A DNA stretch of 64,000 nt from Apostichopus japonicus (lineage: Eukaryota > Echinodermata > Holothuroidea > Aspidochirotida > Stichopodidae): contig NC_092573.1 of assembly GCF_037975245.1 (NCBI RefSeq), positions 15,984,265 through 16,048,264 of the forward strand, read 5' to 3'. This document shows, one piece after another, positions 34,001 to 45,715 of this stretch. A program made the position numbers and the translations under genes. How positions within the stretch are numbered: the first letter of the stretch is position 1; each line of letters opens with the position of its first letter. The notes under the pieces are model-generated. The model made no database searches. It was not told the origin of the DNA and was given only the letters and a program-made list of their open reading frames with translations.

Positions 34001-35935
34001 ATTTATGCACAGTTTATTTTCTTACTTGATATTACTTTTCTTTAAAGAAAGTTTTGTTCTACATGGATTTTTTTAAACCATCTTGTACACCTACAGCAAG
34101 ACATATTGCCAAGATATGCTGAACATGTGTACCACTACTGAAATAAGTGTAAAGGAAAAAATATTTCCAGTTTTTCGTGTTTGTGAAGTACTGTACTTGT
34201 GATCCAAACACAACACAAAAAAAGCAGTGCTGTGTCCTGTTAGAGACACAATATTCAGTAACATGTTAAACATATAACATATGTGTATAAACATAAAACA
34301 GAATATTTGCAATCTTTTATGCCACAAATAGCTCTATTTAATTTTATGGTTTTTTTTTTTTGTGATCATTTTTTCTTTCAAGATTCAAGATTTACCAAGC
34401 AAAAGAGCTTCACTACTACTGGACTTACTGCAGCTGAACCTACCTGAAGGTGTCTCATTCACAATAACACTGGTAAGCTCGTTATCTTTTAATCTTTTAA
34501 TGACTTAAAAGAGCACCAGTTGGAAATATAAAGCATGTGCTTTATGATTGCCAGCATTGTAAAAACTATCATTCTGTGCTTATATTTTCCTGCATCACAT
34601 GGTAGGAATTGTTAAGTTTCTTCTGTCAAACTCTTGTCACATGACAAACAGATGTCAAGAAACTATTTAGTATTATTAACAAATGTTGGCCTCTTTAAGA
34701 CTGTTGAGTTAGATATTCCAAGTTGATTCTACTGTGAAATAACCTTGTCCTAATTTCATTGCCTATAAGGTGTTAAATGTAACTATTGGTGCCAAGTAAC
34801 CCTCTGTGTTGAAGACAATGCTAGCTACTCTCATCTTCATTGTCTTGTAAGTTCAGTCAACAGTATGGTTAACTCTTGTCTGTCTGGTGGAGTTTTGATT
34901 AACACTGCCATGGCAGGAGTGAAGATAACTAATTACGCTCTTATATCAAACTTTTCCTGAAATTTTTCAACAAGAGAACACTTGAAGTAGGCTAGTTTTT
35001 CTTTGATTTTCGTTATTGAAGTTACACAAAGGAACTGATGTTTGATCCAACACGGCTTCTCTTTGCTATGATTGTCTAAGTATCAAATCCAATATACTAA
35101 ACTATTTTCTTGCACTAATCTGAGAAGCCCTTCCATGACACTACATCTAAATAAATTAACATGTCACTATGAATAGAACTGATAGCTAAATGGGTTACTT
35201 GAAAGAAAGAAATTACATTAATAAATTGGCTATTGCTCTTGATAAGTTTATTCATAACTAGAAAATGTATGTGAAAGAATTGTTCCTGTAATTTCTTTGA
35301 GAGGTATGTTCTAGTGGCTGAAATTGATTGGGGGGAATTTTCTCAGTTCGTAGGTGAAGCCTACAGCCTCATAGCATGTTTTATGGCAAAGAAATGATTT
35401 GTCAAATTTGGGGATATTTGTAGAATGGATCTGGCCACAACAGAGTGAATGATATCATCATGGCATTGTGTTTTTTTTTGGGTGCCTCTTTGGTAGTCTT
35501 TATAATACGGTAACCATGTATCCACAGGAAAAATTATCTCTACAATAAGGTTGCATTTAATGAATATTTTAAATGCAGAGAACATTAAACGTTAAGCAAA
35601 CATTCCAAATTTATCACATTTAATGGACGACTCAACCAGAGAATTGAATTAGGGAAGTAAAACTTTCAAAGAACTTCTCCTTGCTTCCAGCAAGGGACAA
35701 GATATTGAGATAGGACATTCAACTAACATTGTGGAACACGTTTCCTGTTAAGATAAGTTTCACATTGTCTGCTTCCAGAATTTTCCTGGTAAATAATAAA
35801 TGTTTTAATAATCTATTATTGATTTCCTCTGGTTGACAAAATTGAACACATTTTCTTTCCTTTTGTTGACAGCACACTCAAGAGCATTACAAGGAACGAT
35901 TTATAAGGAAAGAAATTCCAGACTCTTTACTCTGA
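31031..35935 (+). CDS. MRPL48: Mitochondrial ribosomal protein mL48 (six exons, complete)
   Basis: Component of the large subunit of the mitochondrial ribosome. Exons are 31031-31074, 31708-31798, 32754-32920, 33239-33350, 34383-34472 and 35873-35935: 567 nt, 188 residues plus TGA, all GT-AG, with consistent phases (2,0,2,0,0). The N-terminus MSRRALSTLYSGGRR is Arg/Ser-rich without acidic residues, as expected of a matrix-targeting presequence. The core has FGYDCTLVEHFAQYTHNLS, YALPAKAT, LTTYQRVIQIQDLPSKRA and LNLPEGVSFTI, and the end is HTQEHYKERF. This follows human MRPL48, an S10-like fold protein of 212 residues, along its whole length. An upstream AG acceptor before exon 2 and matching phase support the first exon; a second ATG at 31724 would remove the presequence. 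A polyadenylation signal AATAAA lies at 36369. Confidence 0.9.
31708..31798 (+). CDS. MRPL48: MRPL48 exon 2
   Basis: Acceptor tatttcaag|, donor GAAGAG|GTAGGA. Encodes RKIGQFQSARCYADNFDEEV, the end of the presequence and the start of the mature protein. Enters in phase 2 and leaves in phase 0. Confidence 0.85.
32754..32920 (+). CDS. MRPL48: MRPL48 exon 3
   Basis: Acceptor ttattttgcag|, donor GATAG|GTAAGA, 167 nt, phase 0 to 2. It carries the most diagnostic stretch, LNIKAFGYDCTLVEHFAQYT then HNLSKNMSLSVF, which aligns with the human protein's VLNIxxxxYDxTLxExxAQYVHNL. Confidence 0.93.
33239..33350 (+). CDS. MRPL48: MRPL48 exon 4
   Basis: Acceptor ttcttcttcag|, donor ATACAG|GTCAGC, 112 nt, phase 2 to 0. 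Encodes SYALPAKATLVHAIQGTG then the basic KEKDRIKDYTLTTYQRVIQ. Confidence 0.93.
33415..33825 (+). repeat. Minisatellite, about 52 bp x 8, MRPL48 intron 4
   Basis: Unit tcattgtgtataggtgggct then ttcaaagactacacttgagcaacataccattg. gtataggt recurs at 33437, 33490, 33541, 33593, 33646, 33699, 33751 and 33802. Starts 65 bases after the exon 4 donor. Confidence 0.93.
34383..34472 (+). CDS. MRPL48: MRPL48 exon 5
   Basis: Acceptor ttctttcaag|, donor ACACTG|GTAAGC, 90 nt, phase 0 to 0. Encodes IQDLPSKRASLLLDLLQLNL then PEGVSFTITL, matching the helix and final strand of the S10-like fold. Confidence 0.93.
35873..35935 (+). CDS. MRPL48: MRPL48 exon 6 and stop
   Basis: Acceptor ttttgttgacag|. Encodes HTQEHYKERFIRKEIPDSLL and stops at TGA 35933-35935. 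It is slightly shorter at the C-terminus than the human protein. Confidence 0.92.
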   Translation, partial: HTQEHYKERFIRKEIPDSLL

Positions 35936-36368
35936 GATGGCTTATTATTGTCATATGACTGTGTTGTAAACCAAAGAAACAGGGACATTTGAATATCAAA
36001 ATATGGAAAGAATACAAATCTGGAAAAAGCACCATTGTTTGCCGGTTAATGGTGGTTTTGGATTTTGCGGACAACAGATTACATAACGAACATGTCTTAC
36101 AATTTTAGTTCACTCACTCATTGCTTATGAGAGTATTTCTGGTGTATATGTGACTTTAATGAGTTGATATTATATTCCACAGTATTTAGTCAATATGAAT
36201 TCATATGTTGAGGTCAGCACATCTCTCTGTGATGTTCACTTGATAAATGAAGAAGCTGGTAACAGCATAGCTTGCCATATAATACACCTCAACAAAATTT
36301 ATACTGTTTGGACTGCTACTTTGCAACAGATTCTTGGGATATTTTGTGGTTTGTTACTTTTCACTCAC

Positions 36369-36374
36369 AATAAA
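36369..36374 (+). terminator. MRPL48: Polyadenylation signal AATAAA, likely MRPL48
   Basis: Canonical AATAAA 434 bases after the MRPL48 stop codon, on the same strand. It is the first clear signal downstream, so a 3' UTR of about 450 nt is plausible. Confidence 0.5.
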
Positions 36375-37672
36375 AATCAACATCAACACCTCCCCTAATT
36401 CATAGAAGAATTGAGCTGAAGCTGTAGTGGACATTAATTGTTGAGGGTAATACTAGTTAAATTTCATTTAAATGGAAGGCTGTTATAAATGTAGCAAGTT
36501 TCTCTGACTGAAGGTAAAGACATGCCTGTTTCTTGACAGTTTGTGCAAAAAGGATTCATGAGTAGATCAATACAGATGTGAAAACCTACAACCACTTTAT
36601 CTTTATCTCTGTCCATTGCAGTGTTACTTGTGATGTTGAACCTTTTTATGCATGTTTTTGATAGCTGATTATCTATCTCGAAAGGTAGAGGACAATTAAA
36701 ACTTTGAATTAACGTTAACAAAACATTAATGAGTAAAGCTTACATAAATCTAATAAGGAGAATATCTTACTTGGGAGAAGACTGGTGGTTACCCAAATTC
36801 AGAGAGTTTTGTTCTCTAACATAGTTGTTCCTGTGAAGAAGGTATTGTTGTTGGATTTACTTAGAATCGGATCAACTTTTACCATCACATATCAATTAAT
36901 GATGATGTGTACTCAATCCTTTCAACTTTATGATGCCCATCCATTTTGTAGTAACTGACAACAGGTCATACTCATCATGACTCATCTACTGTTCATTTGT
37001 GATAGAACAAGGCCTGTAGCCAGCAAAAGGCCTTTGCCAGTATGGTCAGCAGGGTGTGGTCAAGACAAATTGGTGGGTACACAGTATATCATGTTCCCCC
37101 CACTGAAAAAGGTGGTGGGGACGTGTCCCGCTGTCCCCACCAGGAGCTGAGCCCATGGTGATGGAACAGTAGGTAATACAGCTGTTGTGTGCATATTACT
37201 TAGAAATCTTGGTACAATATGCACTGCCTGGATCTCAAGCATCTTATGTGAGAGTTCCACAATCCTCATCTCCGAATGTCTCGCTGGGAAACCTGGTCAC
37301 AGAATGAGAGCAGAATAAGTTATGAAATAATAAACAGTGGTGATGAATATGGATCAGATAACTCATTGCAGTCACAAACTGATGTCTTCATCCCTAACAA
37401 CCTTTTTAAAACAAATATTAGAAGATTGAAATCTAGAATTAGCTTCTAGGGGTTTCAACTTTTCCAGGCAATTCAGCAAGGTGACAAGTTAAATAGAATA
37501 TTCTTATACTTTTAGCTGAAACTGCTTATATCAAGATACATGCTGATGGCAGCAGGTAGTCTACTATTTGAATGCTCCTTCAAGATCTTTGTCAGTAATG
37601 TAATTCTCAAATCTTGAAGCAAATGAAACTTATTGAGACCACTCTCCATCCTGAATTGTCAGAAATATGTTA
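36375..37672. other. Non-coding stretch downstream of MRPL48
   Basis: Only short frames without splice or homology support. Confidence 0.4.
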
Positions 37673-37680
37673 AGAGCTGT

Positions 37681-38043
37681 CAGTGGCGTAGGAAGGTACT
37701 TTTGAGTGGGGGGGGGGGGCTGAAGATCGATGGCCGGCTTGGGGGAGGGGTCTAAGGGGACACTCCCTCCCCTTTGGAATTTTTTGCATTTCCAGGTGGC
37801 CTCAGATGCAATTTGGTGCAATATAGCACACTTCAACACCCACTCCGTTTTGTAAACTTAATTTTGTATTTTCACCTGGCCTTAGATGCAATTTGGTGCT
37901 CCAAATGAGATTTTTTTTCTCATTTGGAAATGAAAAAGGGGTTTTCTGACTTGCGAAGCGGGGGGGCAGAATGATACTTCCGCCCCTCCACATTTTTCAC
38001 TGGGGGGGCTGGCGCCCCAGCCCCCCTGGTTCCTACGCCCTTG
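37681..38043. mobile_element. hAT-like MITE, 363 bp
   Basis: Ends CAGTGGCGTAGGAAGG and (reverse complement) CAAGGGCGTAGGAACC with a perfect 8-bp duplication AGAGCTGT (37673-37680, 38044-38051). Internal G- and C-tracts. No coding. Confidence 0.85.
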
Positions 38044-38643
38044 AGAGCTGTTGTATACATGACAATCTTCTATAAATTACCCTGATCCTCATTACTTGAT
38101 GAAAGTCTGCAAGTCACAGTGATCACCCACTCGAAAGGAAAATTTGCAAGGGAAATAAAGCAATGTGAATAAGGTATTTACATTTCTAGCACACTGGATT
38201 TCTATGAGGTACCATTTAGACTTGATCAAGTCATTTATAAAAAAAAACATGAAAACCTGTCATATGTAAACAAAGATTTGTTTTGTAACTTTTGTTGAAG
38301 GAAATTTCTTATGCTTCAGAATGGAAATCTCCCGATATACCGAGATATTTCAAACCAGAATGTAGCAATGCATCAATCTCTCCAGATTGACAGGAGCTTG
38401 GAAGAAATATCATAAAATGCCAAGTTAATCAACGAGTGATAAAGTTGTAGCTGATGCAACTAGTTATGATAGAGTTGTGTATACAATAGTAGCAATGAAA
38501 TGAAATAGCGCCACCGCTCAGTCTAAAGTCCTCAGCACATCAAAACTTCCACGTTTGTTCGTTCGTTATGCTAGAGCACTTCTCATCGTGCACGGGAAAA
38601 GGTCGTTGTAGCAAATTAACATTGTGAAAGACTCATTCTAGAA

Positions 38644-39176
38644 CAGGGGTTTCCTAACTTTATCCCCCACGAACCATCTGTGGATGTCAGAGTTGTCCAC
38701 GAACCCTTAACTTTTCGAGACACGATCTGAGTCATTATTTTCACTCAACAACAATTTTCAAGCATGAATTTATGCTTACTTTGCTTTGTGTCGGGCAAAA
38801 TGGAGTTCATCTGGAATTCCAAAATAATAATAATTACTTTGAGCAACCTTTCAGTTACTCTCTCAGCTCTTTATCTTTACGACGTATACTGTCATGCGTA
38901 CACCAACTTCACCAAAGTCATGCGGCCTGTGTCTGTTTCATAATTCAATTATTTATCACATGCACGGTACGGTACTAGTATGGCAACATATGCGTATGGA
39001 ACGCGAAAAGAGTTTGTCGATGGGTACGACCTTTGTACATTAAATTATATGATATATCAGATTTTAGTTCAACAAAAAGTACTCTTAGTTTTGACTTTCA
39101 GAAACGTCTCACGACCCCCCTGGGATGGACTCACGCACCTTCTGGTGGTTCATGCACCCCAGTTAGGGAACTCCTG
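38644..39176. mobile_element. hAT-like non-autonomous element, 533 bp, older
   Basis: Left CAGGGGTTTCCTAACTT and right (reverse complement) CAGGAGTTCCCTAACTGGG are inverted repeats of the CAGGGGTTCCCAAACT type typical of hAT elements. Flanking octamers TTCTAGAA and GTCTTGAG match at five of eight, so the insertion is old. Open frames across it are chance. Confidence 0.6.
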
Positions 39177-39984
39177 GTCTTGAGGAAATCTACTGAATGT
39201 GAAATCTTAGAAAGGAGAGTCAGCATTGGAAAGAAATTACAAACTTTAATTACAAAACAATGCATGAATCATCAGGGAGCAGGTTCGTTAGCACGACATG
39301 TTAATGACCTAATGCCTCTCCAAAAGGGCGTCTTTGTGATTGAGAGAAGTTCGGTTTTTCCCTGCTCACGTCCGTCGACTCGATGCCTGTATGTTTTGCT
39401 GTAAAAACTGTTTCTAAATGGAATATCACCCTTTTTCATTCAACGCGACGTCGGTTCCGAAGTCCATGCAATATGAATATTAACAATTCTATTGAATCAA
39501 AACATTTAGCTGATTAAACACGGAATATGATCAACGTCCCTTTACGCCGTATAATTTAATTTTCACTTATGATCTTTCTGGATTAGATTTAGCGAGAGAA
39601 CCCACCACTACCATATAATGAAGGATATCCGGTTTCAGGCACATTACTTCCGGTTTTAACCGTATAGTGCTGTCTAGAACTGATGTGCGTACATGATAAA
39701 CGTAGTTTTTGTGAAGTCCCTGTGTAATTTTAATTTCAGTTATGAGTTTCCAAGTATAGGGGTTTGCAATAGCCGAATCGATTTGACAGAATTTGTGGAT
39801 GGCAGATATTGAGAGTAAAATACTTACGTACACAACGTTAATAATTTACCAATCAAAATTACGTGCAAGTCTGGCTCGAAAAAATGTTCGCTAGCTTTGT
39901 TGTGGTCAGTGACCCCCTAATATAGACATATTAATGCACATCGTGCATTTATAAAGCTTTCTATGTATTGATTATAGATAAGCA

Positions 39985-40419
39985 ATGGTGTATACCAAGC
40001 TTCACAACTCGATGAGTATAAAAAGCGAATTAGGAGGCGAACGTGAGACTTTTTCCGCTGTTCTGTACCCGAAACCACCACTAACGTTCGGCCCTTGGAT
40101 CGGCAACTGGCGATCGGCGTACTGTATGCATGCTATAGGTGAATTTGATATGCCACTTGAAGAAATAATATTTCGATGGAGAAGTTTAGGAGAACAGAAA
40201 CACTTCCCAAACTCCTTATATGTACCAAATTCAAGAGAGATCCGTGCCAGCAAGTTGGAATGGATCAGCTTCCTACAAAAATTGGTAATTCTGTGTGAAT
40301 TTTCAGATTCAAAGCACCAGGGGTGCACTCTGTACAATCATAACCCTTGGGTACATGATAAGCCCTCAGTTATACGTAGCTACTTTCGACGCATCCACAC
40401 ACCACTAGAATCACTGTGA
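39985..40419 (+). CDS. Unsupported 144-codon open reading frame
   Basis: It is the longest + strand frame of the right half and starts with MVYTKLHNSMSIKSELGGER. A TATA-like TTTATAAAG lies about 30 bases before the ATG. No domain, signal peptide or membrane span was recognised, the minus strand is also open over most of it, and the frame runs up to a tRNA-like repeat. It may be a gene fragment, transposon remnant or chance. Confidence 0.15.
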   Translation: MVYTKLHNSMSIKSELGGERETFSAVLYPKPPLTFGPWIGNWRSAYCMHAIGEFDMPLEEIIFRWRSLGEQKHFPNSLYVPNSREIRASKLEWISFLQKLVILCEFSDSKHQGCTLYNHNPWVHDKPSVIRSYFRRIHTPLESL

Positions 40420-40475
40420 CTGAGTGGTACGGACTTGTGTCTTTTACACAAAGGCCCGGGGTTCGATTCCTACCT
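40410..40475 (+). repeat. tRNA-like segment, probably a SINE head or pseudo-tRNA
   Basis: gtgactgagtggtacgg resembles an A box and gggttcgattcct is a good B box, about 40 bases apart, with a TTGTG/CACAA anticodon-arm-like hairpin between. The acceptor and T stems do not pair properly, so it is not an intact tRNA gene. Confidence 0.4.
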
Positions 40476-41089
40476 TCGCCCGATGAGTCCCAAAAGCACG
40501 AAACTGTCCACCCCACCCCAATAATTGGCTTGGATCTTCAATAGTTGGAAAATCGTCGGTCATAAACGGGGCAGTTGAAAAAAATTATCAGTTCAATATC
40601 TCTTAACATAATTTAATTAAGCTGATCGCACTCTTGACAGGATAATTCTGATTTCTGAGTCAATTAATTAAGCTTTTTTAATATTTCTAATTTTAGGTTT
40701 AAATTATTACAAGAGTTGACGAAATTCGAACTTACAATTAATCGAAATCTTGTTTCTAATACCTTGCACAACCCATAAATAAAGTTGAAAATACTACAAA
40801 CTAACTTTCAAAATGTCTGAATACTGCCAATTTGCGTTCGATTTAGCACCGTAGCATATTACTAAGTTACCGGTATAGCATATTTAAGGTACAAAGAATT
40901 GACAACCCACTCGTGTAATGCTGCTGAAAATTCGGAAAATGGAATTTCAATGATTGATTTTGTAAGTGTTCACGGTGTTCGTTTTGTCATCTCAGTTGTT
41001 AAGCCTGCCCCTTGGTTATGTTCTGTATTTATCAATTGCTTCTTGCCGGCGCACTGTTATTGCTTAATGTATATTCTTCGTGTTACTCC

Positions 41090-41270
41090 TAGGGGCGTCA
41101 ATCCCAATCGAAAAGTAGGGGGGGGGGGGGTCATAAATGCCTGAACATGGATGAAACTGAAGGAGTGTGCACCTAGCGCACAGAGCGAGCGCCTTGGAGC
41201 AAAGCCGGGTGTGATGGGGTCCAGAGGCGAAGCTCCGGCGGGGCCCAGGGGGGGGGTGGACTCACTTCCA
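41090..41270 (+). repeat. G-tract-rich dispersed repeat fragment
   Basis: GGGGCGTCAATCCCAATCG, a run of 12 or more G, then a GC-rich block (gcgagcgccttggagcaaag ... ggcggggcccagggggg). Composition differs sharply from the AT-rich surroundings. Probably one end of a transposon; no partner was found. Confidence 0.45.
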
Positions 41271-41689
41271 GAAATCTTCAATTTGCATCTGGTTGGTCCC
41301 TGAATTGATATGTCAGTCATAAATATATTTTAACAAAAGTCACATCTGACAAGTGATAAGATTTACTTACTTAACATCCGGGTGTTACTTAATGCCTTTA
41401 TTCTGGTTAATAAATTTGAAACTTAAACCAACAAGAGCCCAAGGGCACTGTGGTTCCTTGCTTGGGGTACATGACAATACACATAATATTATCAAGCAAG
41501 ATTGGGCTCAAATAGTCCAAGTAATTGTGGTCCTACATGTACCCATAAAGTAACCAACACTATAGCCAACACTTTTGTGATCACAAAATGTGATCAGATT
41601 TTTTATCAAAAGGCACTTTTGAGATCTAAATATGGCGTCGAAAATGTAAGAAATATAAGGTCCGTACAAGCGGGTCAACAGATATGATA

Positions 41690-44120
41690 ACATTGGTGAC
41701 CTCAGATGACATGACCTTTAAGTTTGACAATGTTCCACCACCCCATTCACAACTTGTCCCAAAATATCAACCGTGTCACACCTTGGCATTGGGATTTATG
41801 TGCATTAAATGTCTAAAAATTAACTTTGAACTTGTATACATAACTTCACACAGAAAGGTCACCGGGAGGTCATCCATTTGACATTTTTGATCGGTTAGAC
41901 CTAAATAGAGCATCAAAACTGTAAAAATTCAAACATTTTTTTTTGCCCATTTTCTCCACCCAAAATACTAGTTTTTTAACATTAGCTGACCTTTGGTGAC
42001 CTTGGATTACATGACCGCTAAGTTTGAAAATATTCCCCTATATCATTTACAACTTGTCCAAAAATATCAAGTATCAACCTTGTCACACCTTGGCACTGGG
42101 AGTTATTGCATTAAATGTTTGAAAATTAACTTTGACCTCGTATAACTTCGCAAACGAAGGTCACACAGGGGTCAACTAAATGTCTGAAAATTAACTTTGA
42201 CCTCGTATAACTTCGCACCCCATTGTCAACCCATTGACATTTATGATCAGAAGGTACCTTTAACATCGGAAATGAGCATCGAAACTGTAAAAATCCACAA
42301 AACACGAAAAGGTCACCAGAGGTCAAATTTAGGTAAAGGGTCACCTAGTTGCGGGTCGACAACTGGATTACATTGAAGCAACTCCCAACCCTAACGGACA
42401 ATTTGTTCTCAAGTTATTGCAAAAATACTAGTTTTTTATCATTAATTGACCTTTGGTGACCTCGGATCACATGACCGTTAAGTTTGAAAATATTCCCCTA
42501 TACCATTTGCAACTTGTCCCAAAATATCAACCGTGTAATACCTTGGCACTGGGAGTTATTACACTAAATGTCTGAAAATTAACTTTGACCTCATATGACT
42601 TAACATACAAAGGTCACCTTGGGTCAACTTTTTGACATTTTTGATCGATGAGACCTAAATAGAGCATCAAACTATACAAATTCAAACATTTTTTCTTTGC
42701 CCATTTTCTCCCCCCAAAATACTAGTTTTTTAACTTTAATTAACCTTTGGTGACCTCGGATCACATGACCGTTAAGTTTGAAAATATTCCCCTATACCAT
42801 TTGCAACTTGTCCAATAATATCAACCATGTCACACCTTGGAAGTGGGAGTTATTGCATTAAATGTCTGAAAAATAACTTTGACCTCGTATAACTTCGCAC
42901 ATAAAGGTCACACGGGGTCAACCTATTGACATTTATGATCAGAAGGTACCTTTGACATCTGAAAATGGCATCAAAACTGTAAAAATCCCCCAAAACACGT
43001 AAAGGTCACCAGAGGTCACCAGAGGTCAAATTGAGGTCAAGGGTCACCCAGATGCGAGTCGACAATTGGATTACATTGAAGCAACTCCCAACCCTAACGG
43101 ACATTTCGTTCTCAAGTTATCGCAAAAATACTAGTTTTTTATCATTAATTGACCTTTGGTGACCTCGGATCACATGACCGTTAAGTTTGAAAATATTCCC
43201 CTATACCATTTGCAACTTGTCCCAAAATATCAACCGTGTAATACCTTGGCACTGGGAGTTATTACACTAAATGTCTGAAAATTAACTTTGACCTCATATA
43301 ACTTAACATACAAAGGTCACCTTGGGTCAACTTTTTGACATTTTTGATCGATGAGACCTAAATAGAGCATCAAACTATACAAATTCAAACATTTTTTCTT
43401 TGCCCATTTTCTCCCCCAAAAATACTAGTTTTTTAACTTTAATTGACCTTTGGTGACCTCGGATCACATGACCGTTAAGTTTGAAAATATTCCCCTATAC
43501 CATTTGCAACTTGTCCAAAAATATCAACCATTTCACACCTTGGAAGTGGGAGTTATTGCATTTAAATGTCTGAAAAATAACTTTGACCTCGTATAACTTC
43601 GCACATAAAGGTCACACGGGGTCAACCTATTGACATTTATGATCAGAAGGTACCTTTGACATCTGAAAATAGCATCAAAACTGTAAAAATCCCCCAAAAC
43701 ACGTAAAGGTCACCAGAGGTCAAATTGAGGTCAAGGGTCACCCAGATGCGAGTCGACAATTGGATTACATTGAAGCAACTGCCAGCCCTAACGGACATTT
43801 TGTTCTCAAGTTATCGCAAAAATACTAGTTTTTTATCATTAATTGACCTTTGTTGACCATCGATCACATTACCGTTAAATTTCAAAATGTTCCCCTAACC
43901 AGTTCACAACTTGTCCCAAAATGTAAACCTTGTCACACATTGGCACCGGGAGTTATTGCAGTTTTAATATTTTGGGTTTTTGGACCACAACTGACCTTTG
44001 GTGACCTTTGTGGGCACCAAAAACAATAGGGATCTTCCTCTTACTATGTGCTTTCCACCCACCAAATTTGATCATGATACATCTTTTCCTTATTGAGATA
44101 TCGTGTACACAAGCCAAGCG
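41690..44120 (-). repeat. Higher-order repeat, about 700 bp, of the same family
   Basis: The phrase tgacctttggtgacctcgga starts units near 41990, 42450, 42748, 43150, 43448 and 43846, so sub-units of about 300 and 400 bp alternate and the pair repeats every 694-703 bp. Both copies of the pair are nearly identical. The array ends in a (CA)n tract at 44126. Non-coding. Confidence 0.88.
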
Positions 44121-44121
44121 T

Positions 44122-44125
<4 letters not shown>

Positions 44126-44156
<31 letters not shown>
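44126..44156 (+). repeat. (CA)n microsatellite
   Basis: About 15 CA units at the end of the 41.7-44.1 kb array. Confidence 0.95.
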
Positions 44157-44158
<2 letters not shown>

Positions 44159-44173
44159 CAAGTTGAATGCATA

Positions 44174-44203
44174 GGTTCCTTGCTTTGCAAAAAGCAAGGA
44201 ACC
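44174..44203 (+). repeat. Perfect 12-bp hairpin
   Basis: GGTTCCTTGCTT, a 6-base loop, then AAGCAAGGAACC. The word caaggaacca recurs at other ends of the AGGTCAAAGGTCA family. Confidence 0.9.
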
Positions 44204-44490
44204 AAAAAGGGGAATAATCGTAAACTTGCACACAAGAAAAAATACATCTTGTTAACAGATGTCTACCACACACATACTGTGACATAAGCACTGTTGGGTA
44301 TCTGGGCACATTTACTGTATCGGAAAGAATAAAATCTATAAAATAAAGGTACTTCAGGGCCGTAGCCTGCGTATAATCCCTAGAGGGTAGGGAGGCAGTT
44401 GAGGAATATCGAAACATGTATCGTCCACTGATGTTACATAGTTATGCTTCGATTTATCAGGGCCTTTTTAAGATATATTTCAGGTGGAGG

Positions 44491-45552
44491 CAAGGGCGGC
44501 GGAACCGGGTGGGCACAGATCGCACGTGCCCCCCACTTTTCCTCAGGTTAAAAATGTGCCCTTTTTCTACATAAAAAATTCTAAATAAAAAAAGAGTTTA
44601 CAAAGCGAAACCCACGTCGAATGAAATATTTCGGGAAGTTTTAAATGTTTACTACCATAGGCGTAGGAGCCCAATTTGATTTTGGGGGCTGCAACGACTT
44701 GGCCGAAAAATATTACCAATATTTTTCGCGCGCTCCGCGCGCGTTCAACATGCATTTGCATATCAAATAGGCATGCGTCGGTTATTACATCGCATGCCAA
44801 TGACATACAATCATTTGCCGTGTTATTACCCTTCCATATTGGTTAGGATTATTGGGAAAGTCGTTACAATAATTATGATCATAATAATATCAGTTTAACC
44901 ATTGAAAAACACATAGCAAATTATTTTTCTTTCAGTAGGTGCCCGAAAAATTCTCAGCATATTGCCCGAATTTTTACAATTTTTTTGGTTGAGACCCCCC
45001 CCCTCCCCGCCTCCTACACCTATGTTTACTACCACAAGGCTTCTAACATTCTGGTGAGTGCCATTATGCATATTCAATTGCCAACAAAATCCTAATGCAT
45101 TTCCAAAAATGCCTTGCTATATTACATTGTGACTTTGTAATAAGCAGAAGCCATTTATAGCCTACTATGAATAATTAGTATAGTTTTAATATCCCTTAAC
45201 CTACCCCATCCTTTCGTATTTTGACATATTTCATTTGCTTTCGTGCATGTATTGATCGCGTGTGCAGGGACTTGGACTTTATAATGATTTCACCTCATTT
45301 TGTCTCGAAAGAAAACTTGTTCCTTGTTTCCCAATTTGCACATTAGATATTGCAGTGCTAGTATGCATTGTTTCCTTGAAAGGGGGGGGGGGGGGGCGTT
45401 GATGGAGTGATGGGTCTATGCAAATAAGATGATACAATAAGAGTTGTAAATGGTACTAAATATCAGGCTGCATCAGTCCAATCGAATTTCTGCAAAGTGC
45501 CCTTCGACGTTGGTGCCCCCCCCCCAGATTAAAAGTGCTTCCGCCGCCCTTG
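44491..45552. mobile_element. hAT-like element carrying a second nested hAT-like element
   Basis: Ends CAAGGGCGGCGGAACC and (reverse complement) CAAGGGCGGCGGAAGC, flanked by a perfect 8-bp duplication GGTGGAGG (44483-44490, 45553-45560). Its left part is the reverse complement of the element at 28250 and keeps the unoccupied insertion site of the palindrome element. A 369-bp element is inserted at 44656-45024. Confidence 0.85.
44656..45024. mobile_element. Nested hAT-like MITE, 369 bp
   Basis: Ends CATAGGCGTAGGAGCC and (reverse complement) CATAGGTGTAGGAGGC with a perfect 8-bp duplication TTTACTAC (44648-44655, 45025-45032). Non-coding. Same family as 47210-47602. Confidence 0.85.
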
Positions 45553-45597
45553 GGTGGAGGGGGCATTTCCCAATAGGGACTAACATGACACTATCCT

Positions 45598-45715
45598 GGC
45601 GGAGCGCCACCATCAGTTGACACGTATCGTAGGAATAAAATTTTGCCAAAAATGCCTCCCATGTTGCCGGAAATGGCACTTTTCAGGCCTTGTAAGTTGC
45701 ATCTATACATCCTTT
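45598..45715 (+). repeat. Fragment with the shared gcggagcgccacc core
   Basis: Begins ggcggagcgccaccatcagt and continues through gccggaaatggcacttttca to aagttgcatcta, as in the 47705 and 62129 elements. No ends identified. Confidence 0.5.

Noticed and set aside
39033-39404. 123-codon + frame
   Set aside because: Its first part lies within the hAT-like element ending at 39176 and it crosses the element's boundary.
40410-40475. Functional tRNA gene
   Set aside because: A and B boxes are present but the stems do not pair and position 33 of the anticodon loop is not T; kept only as a tRNA-like repeat.
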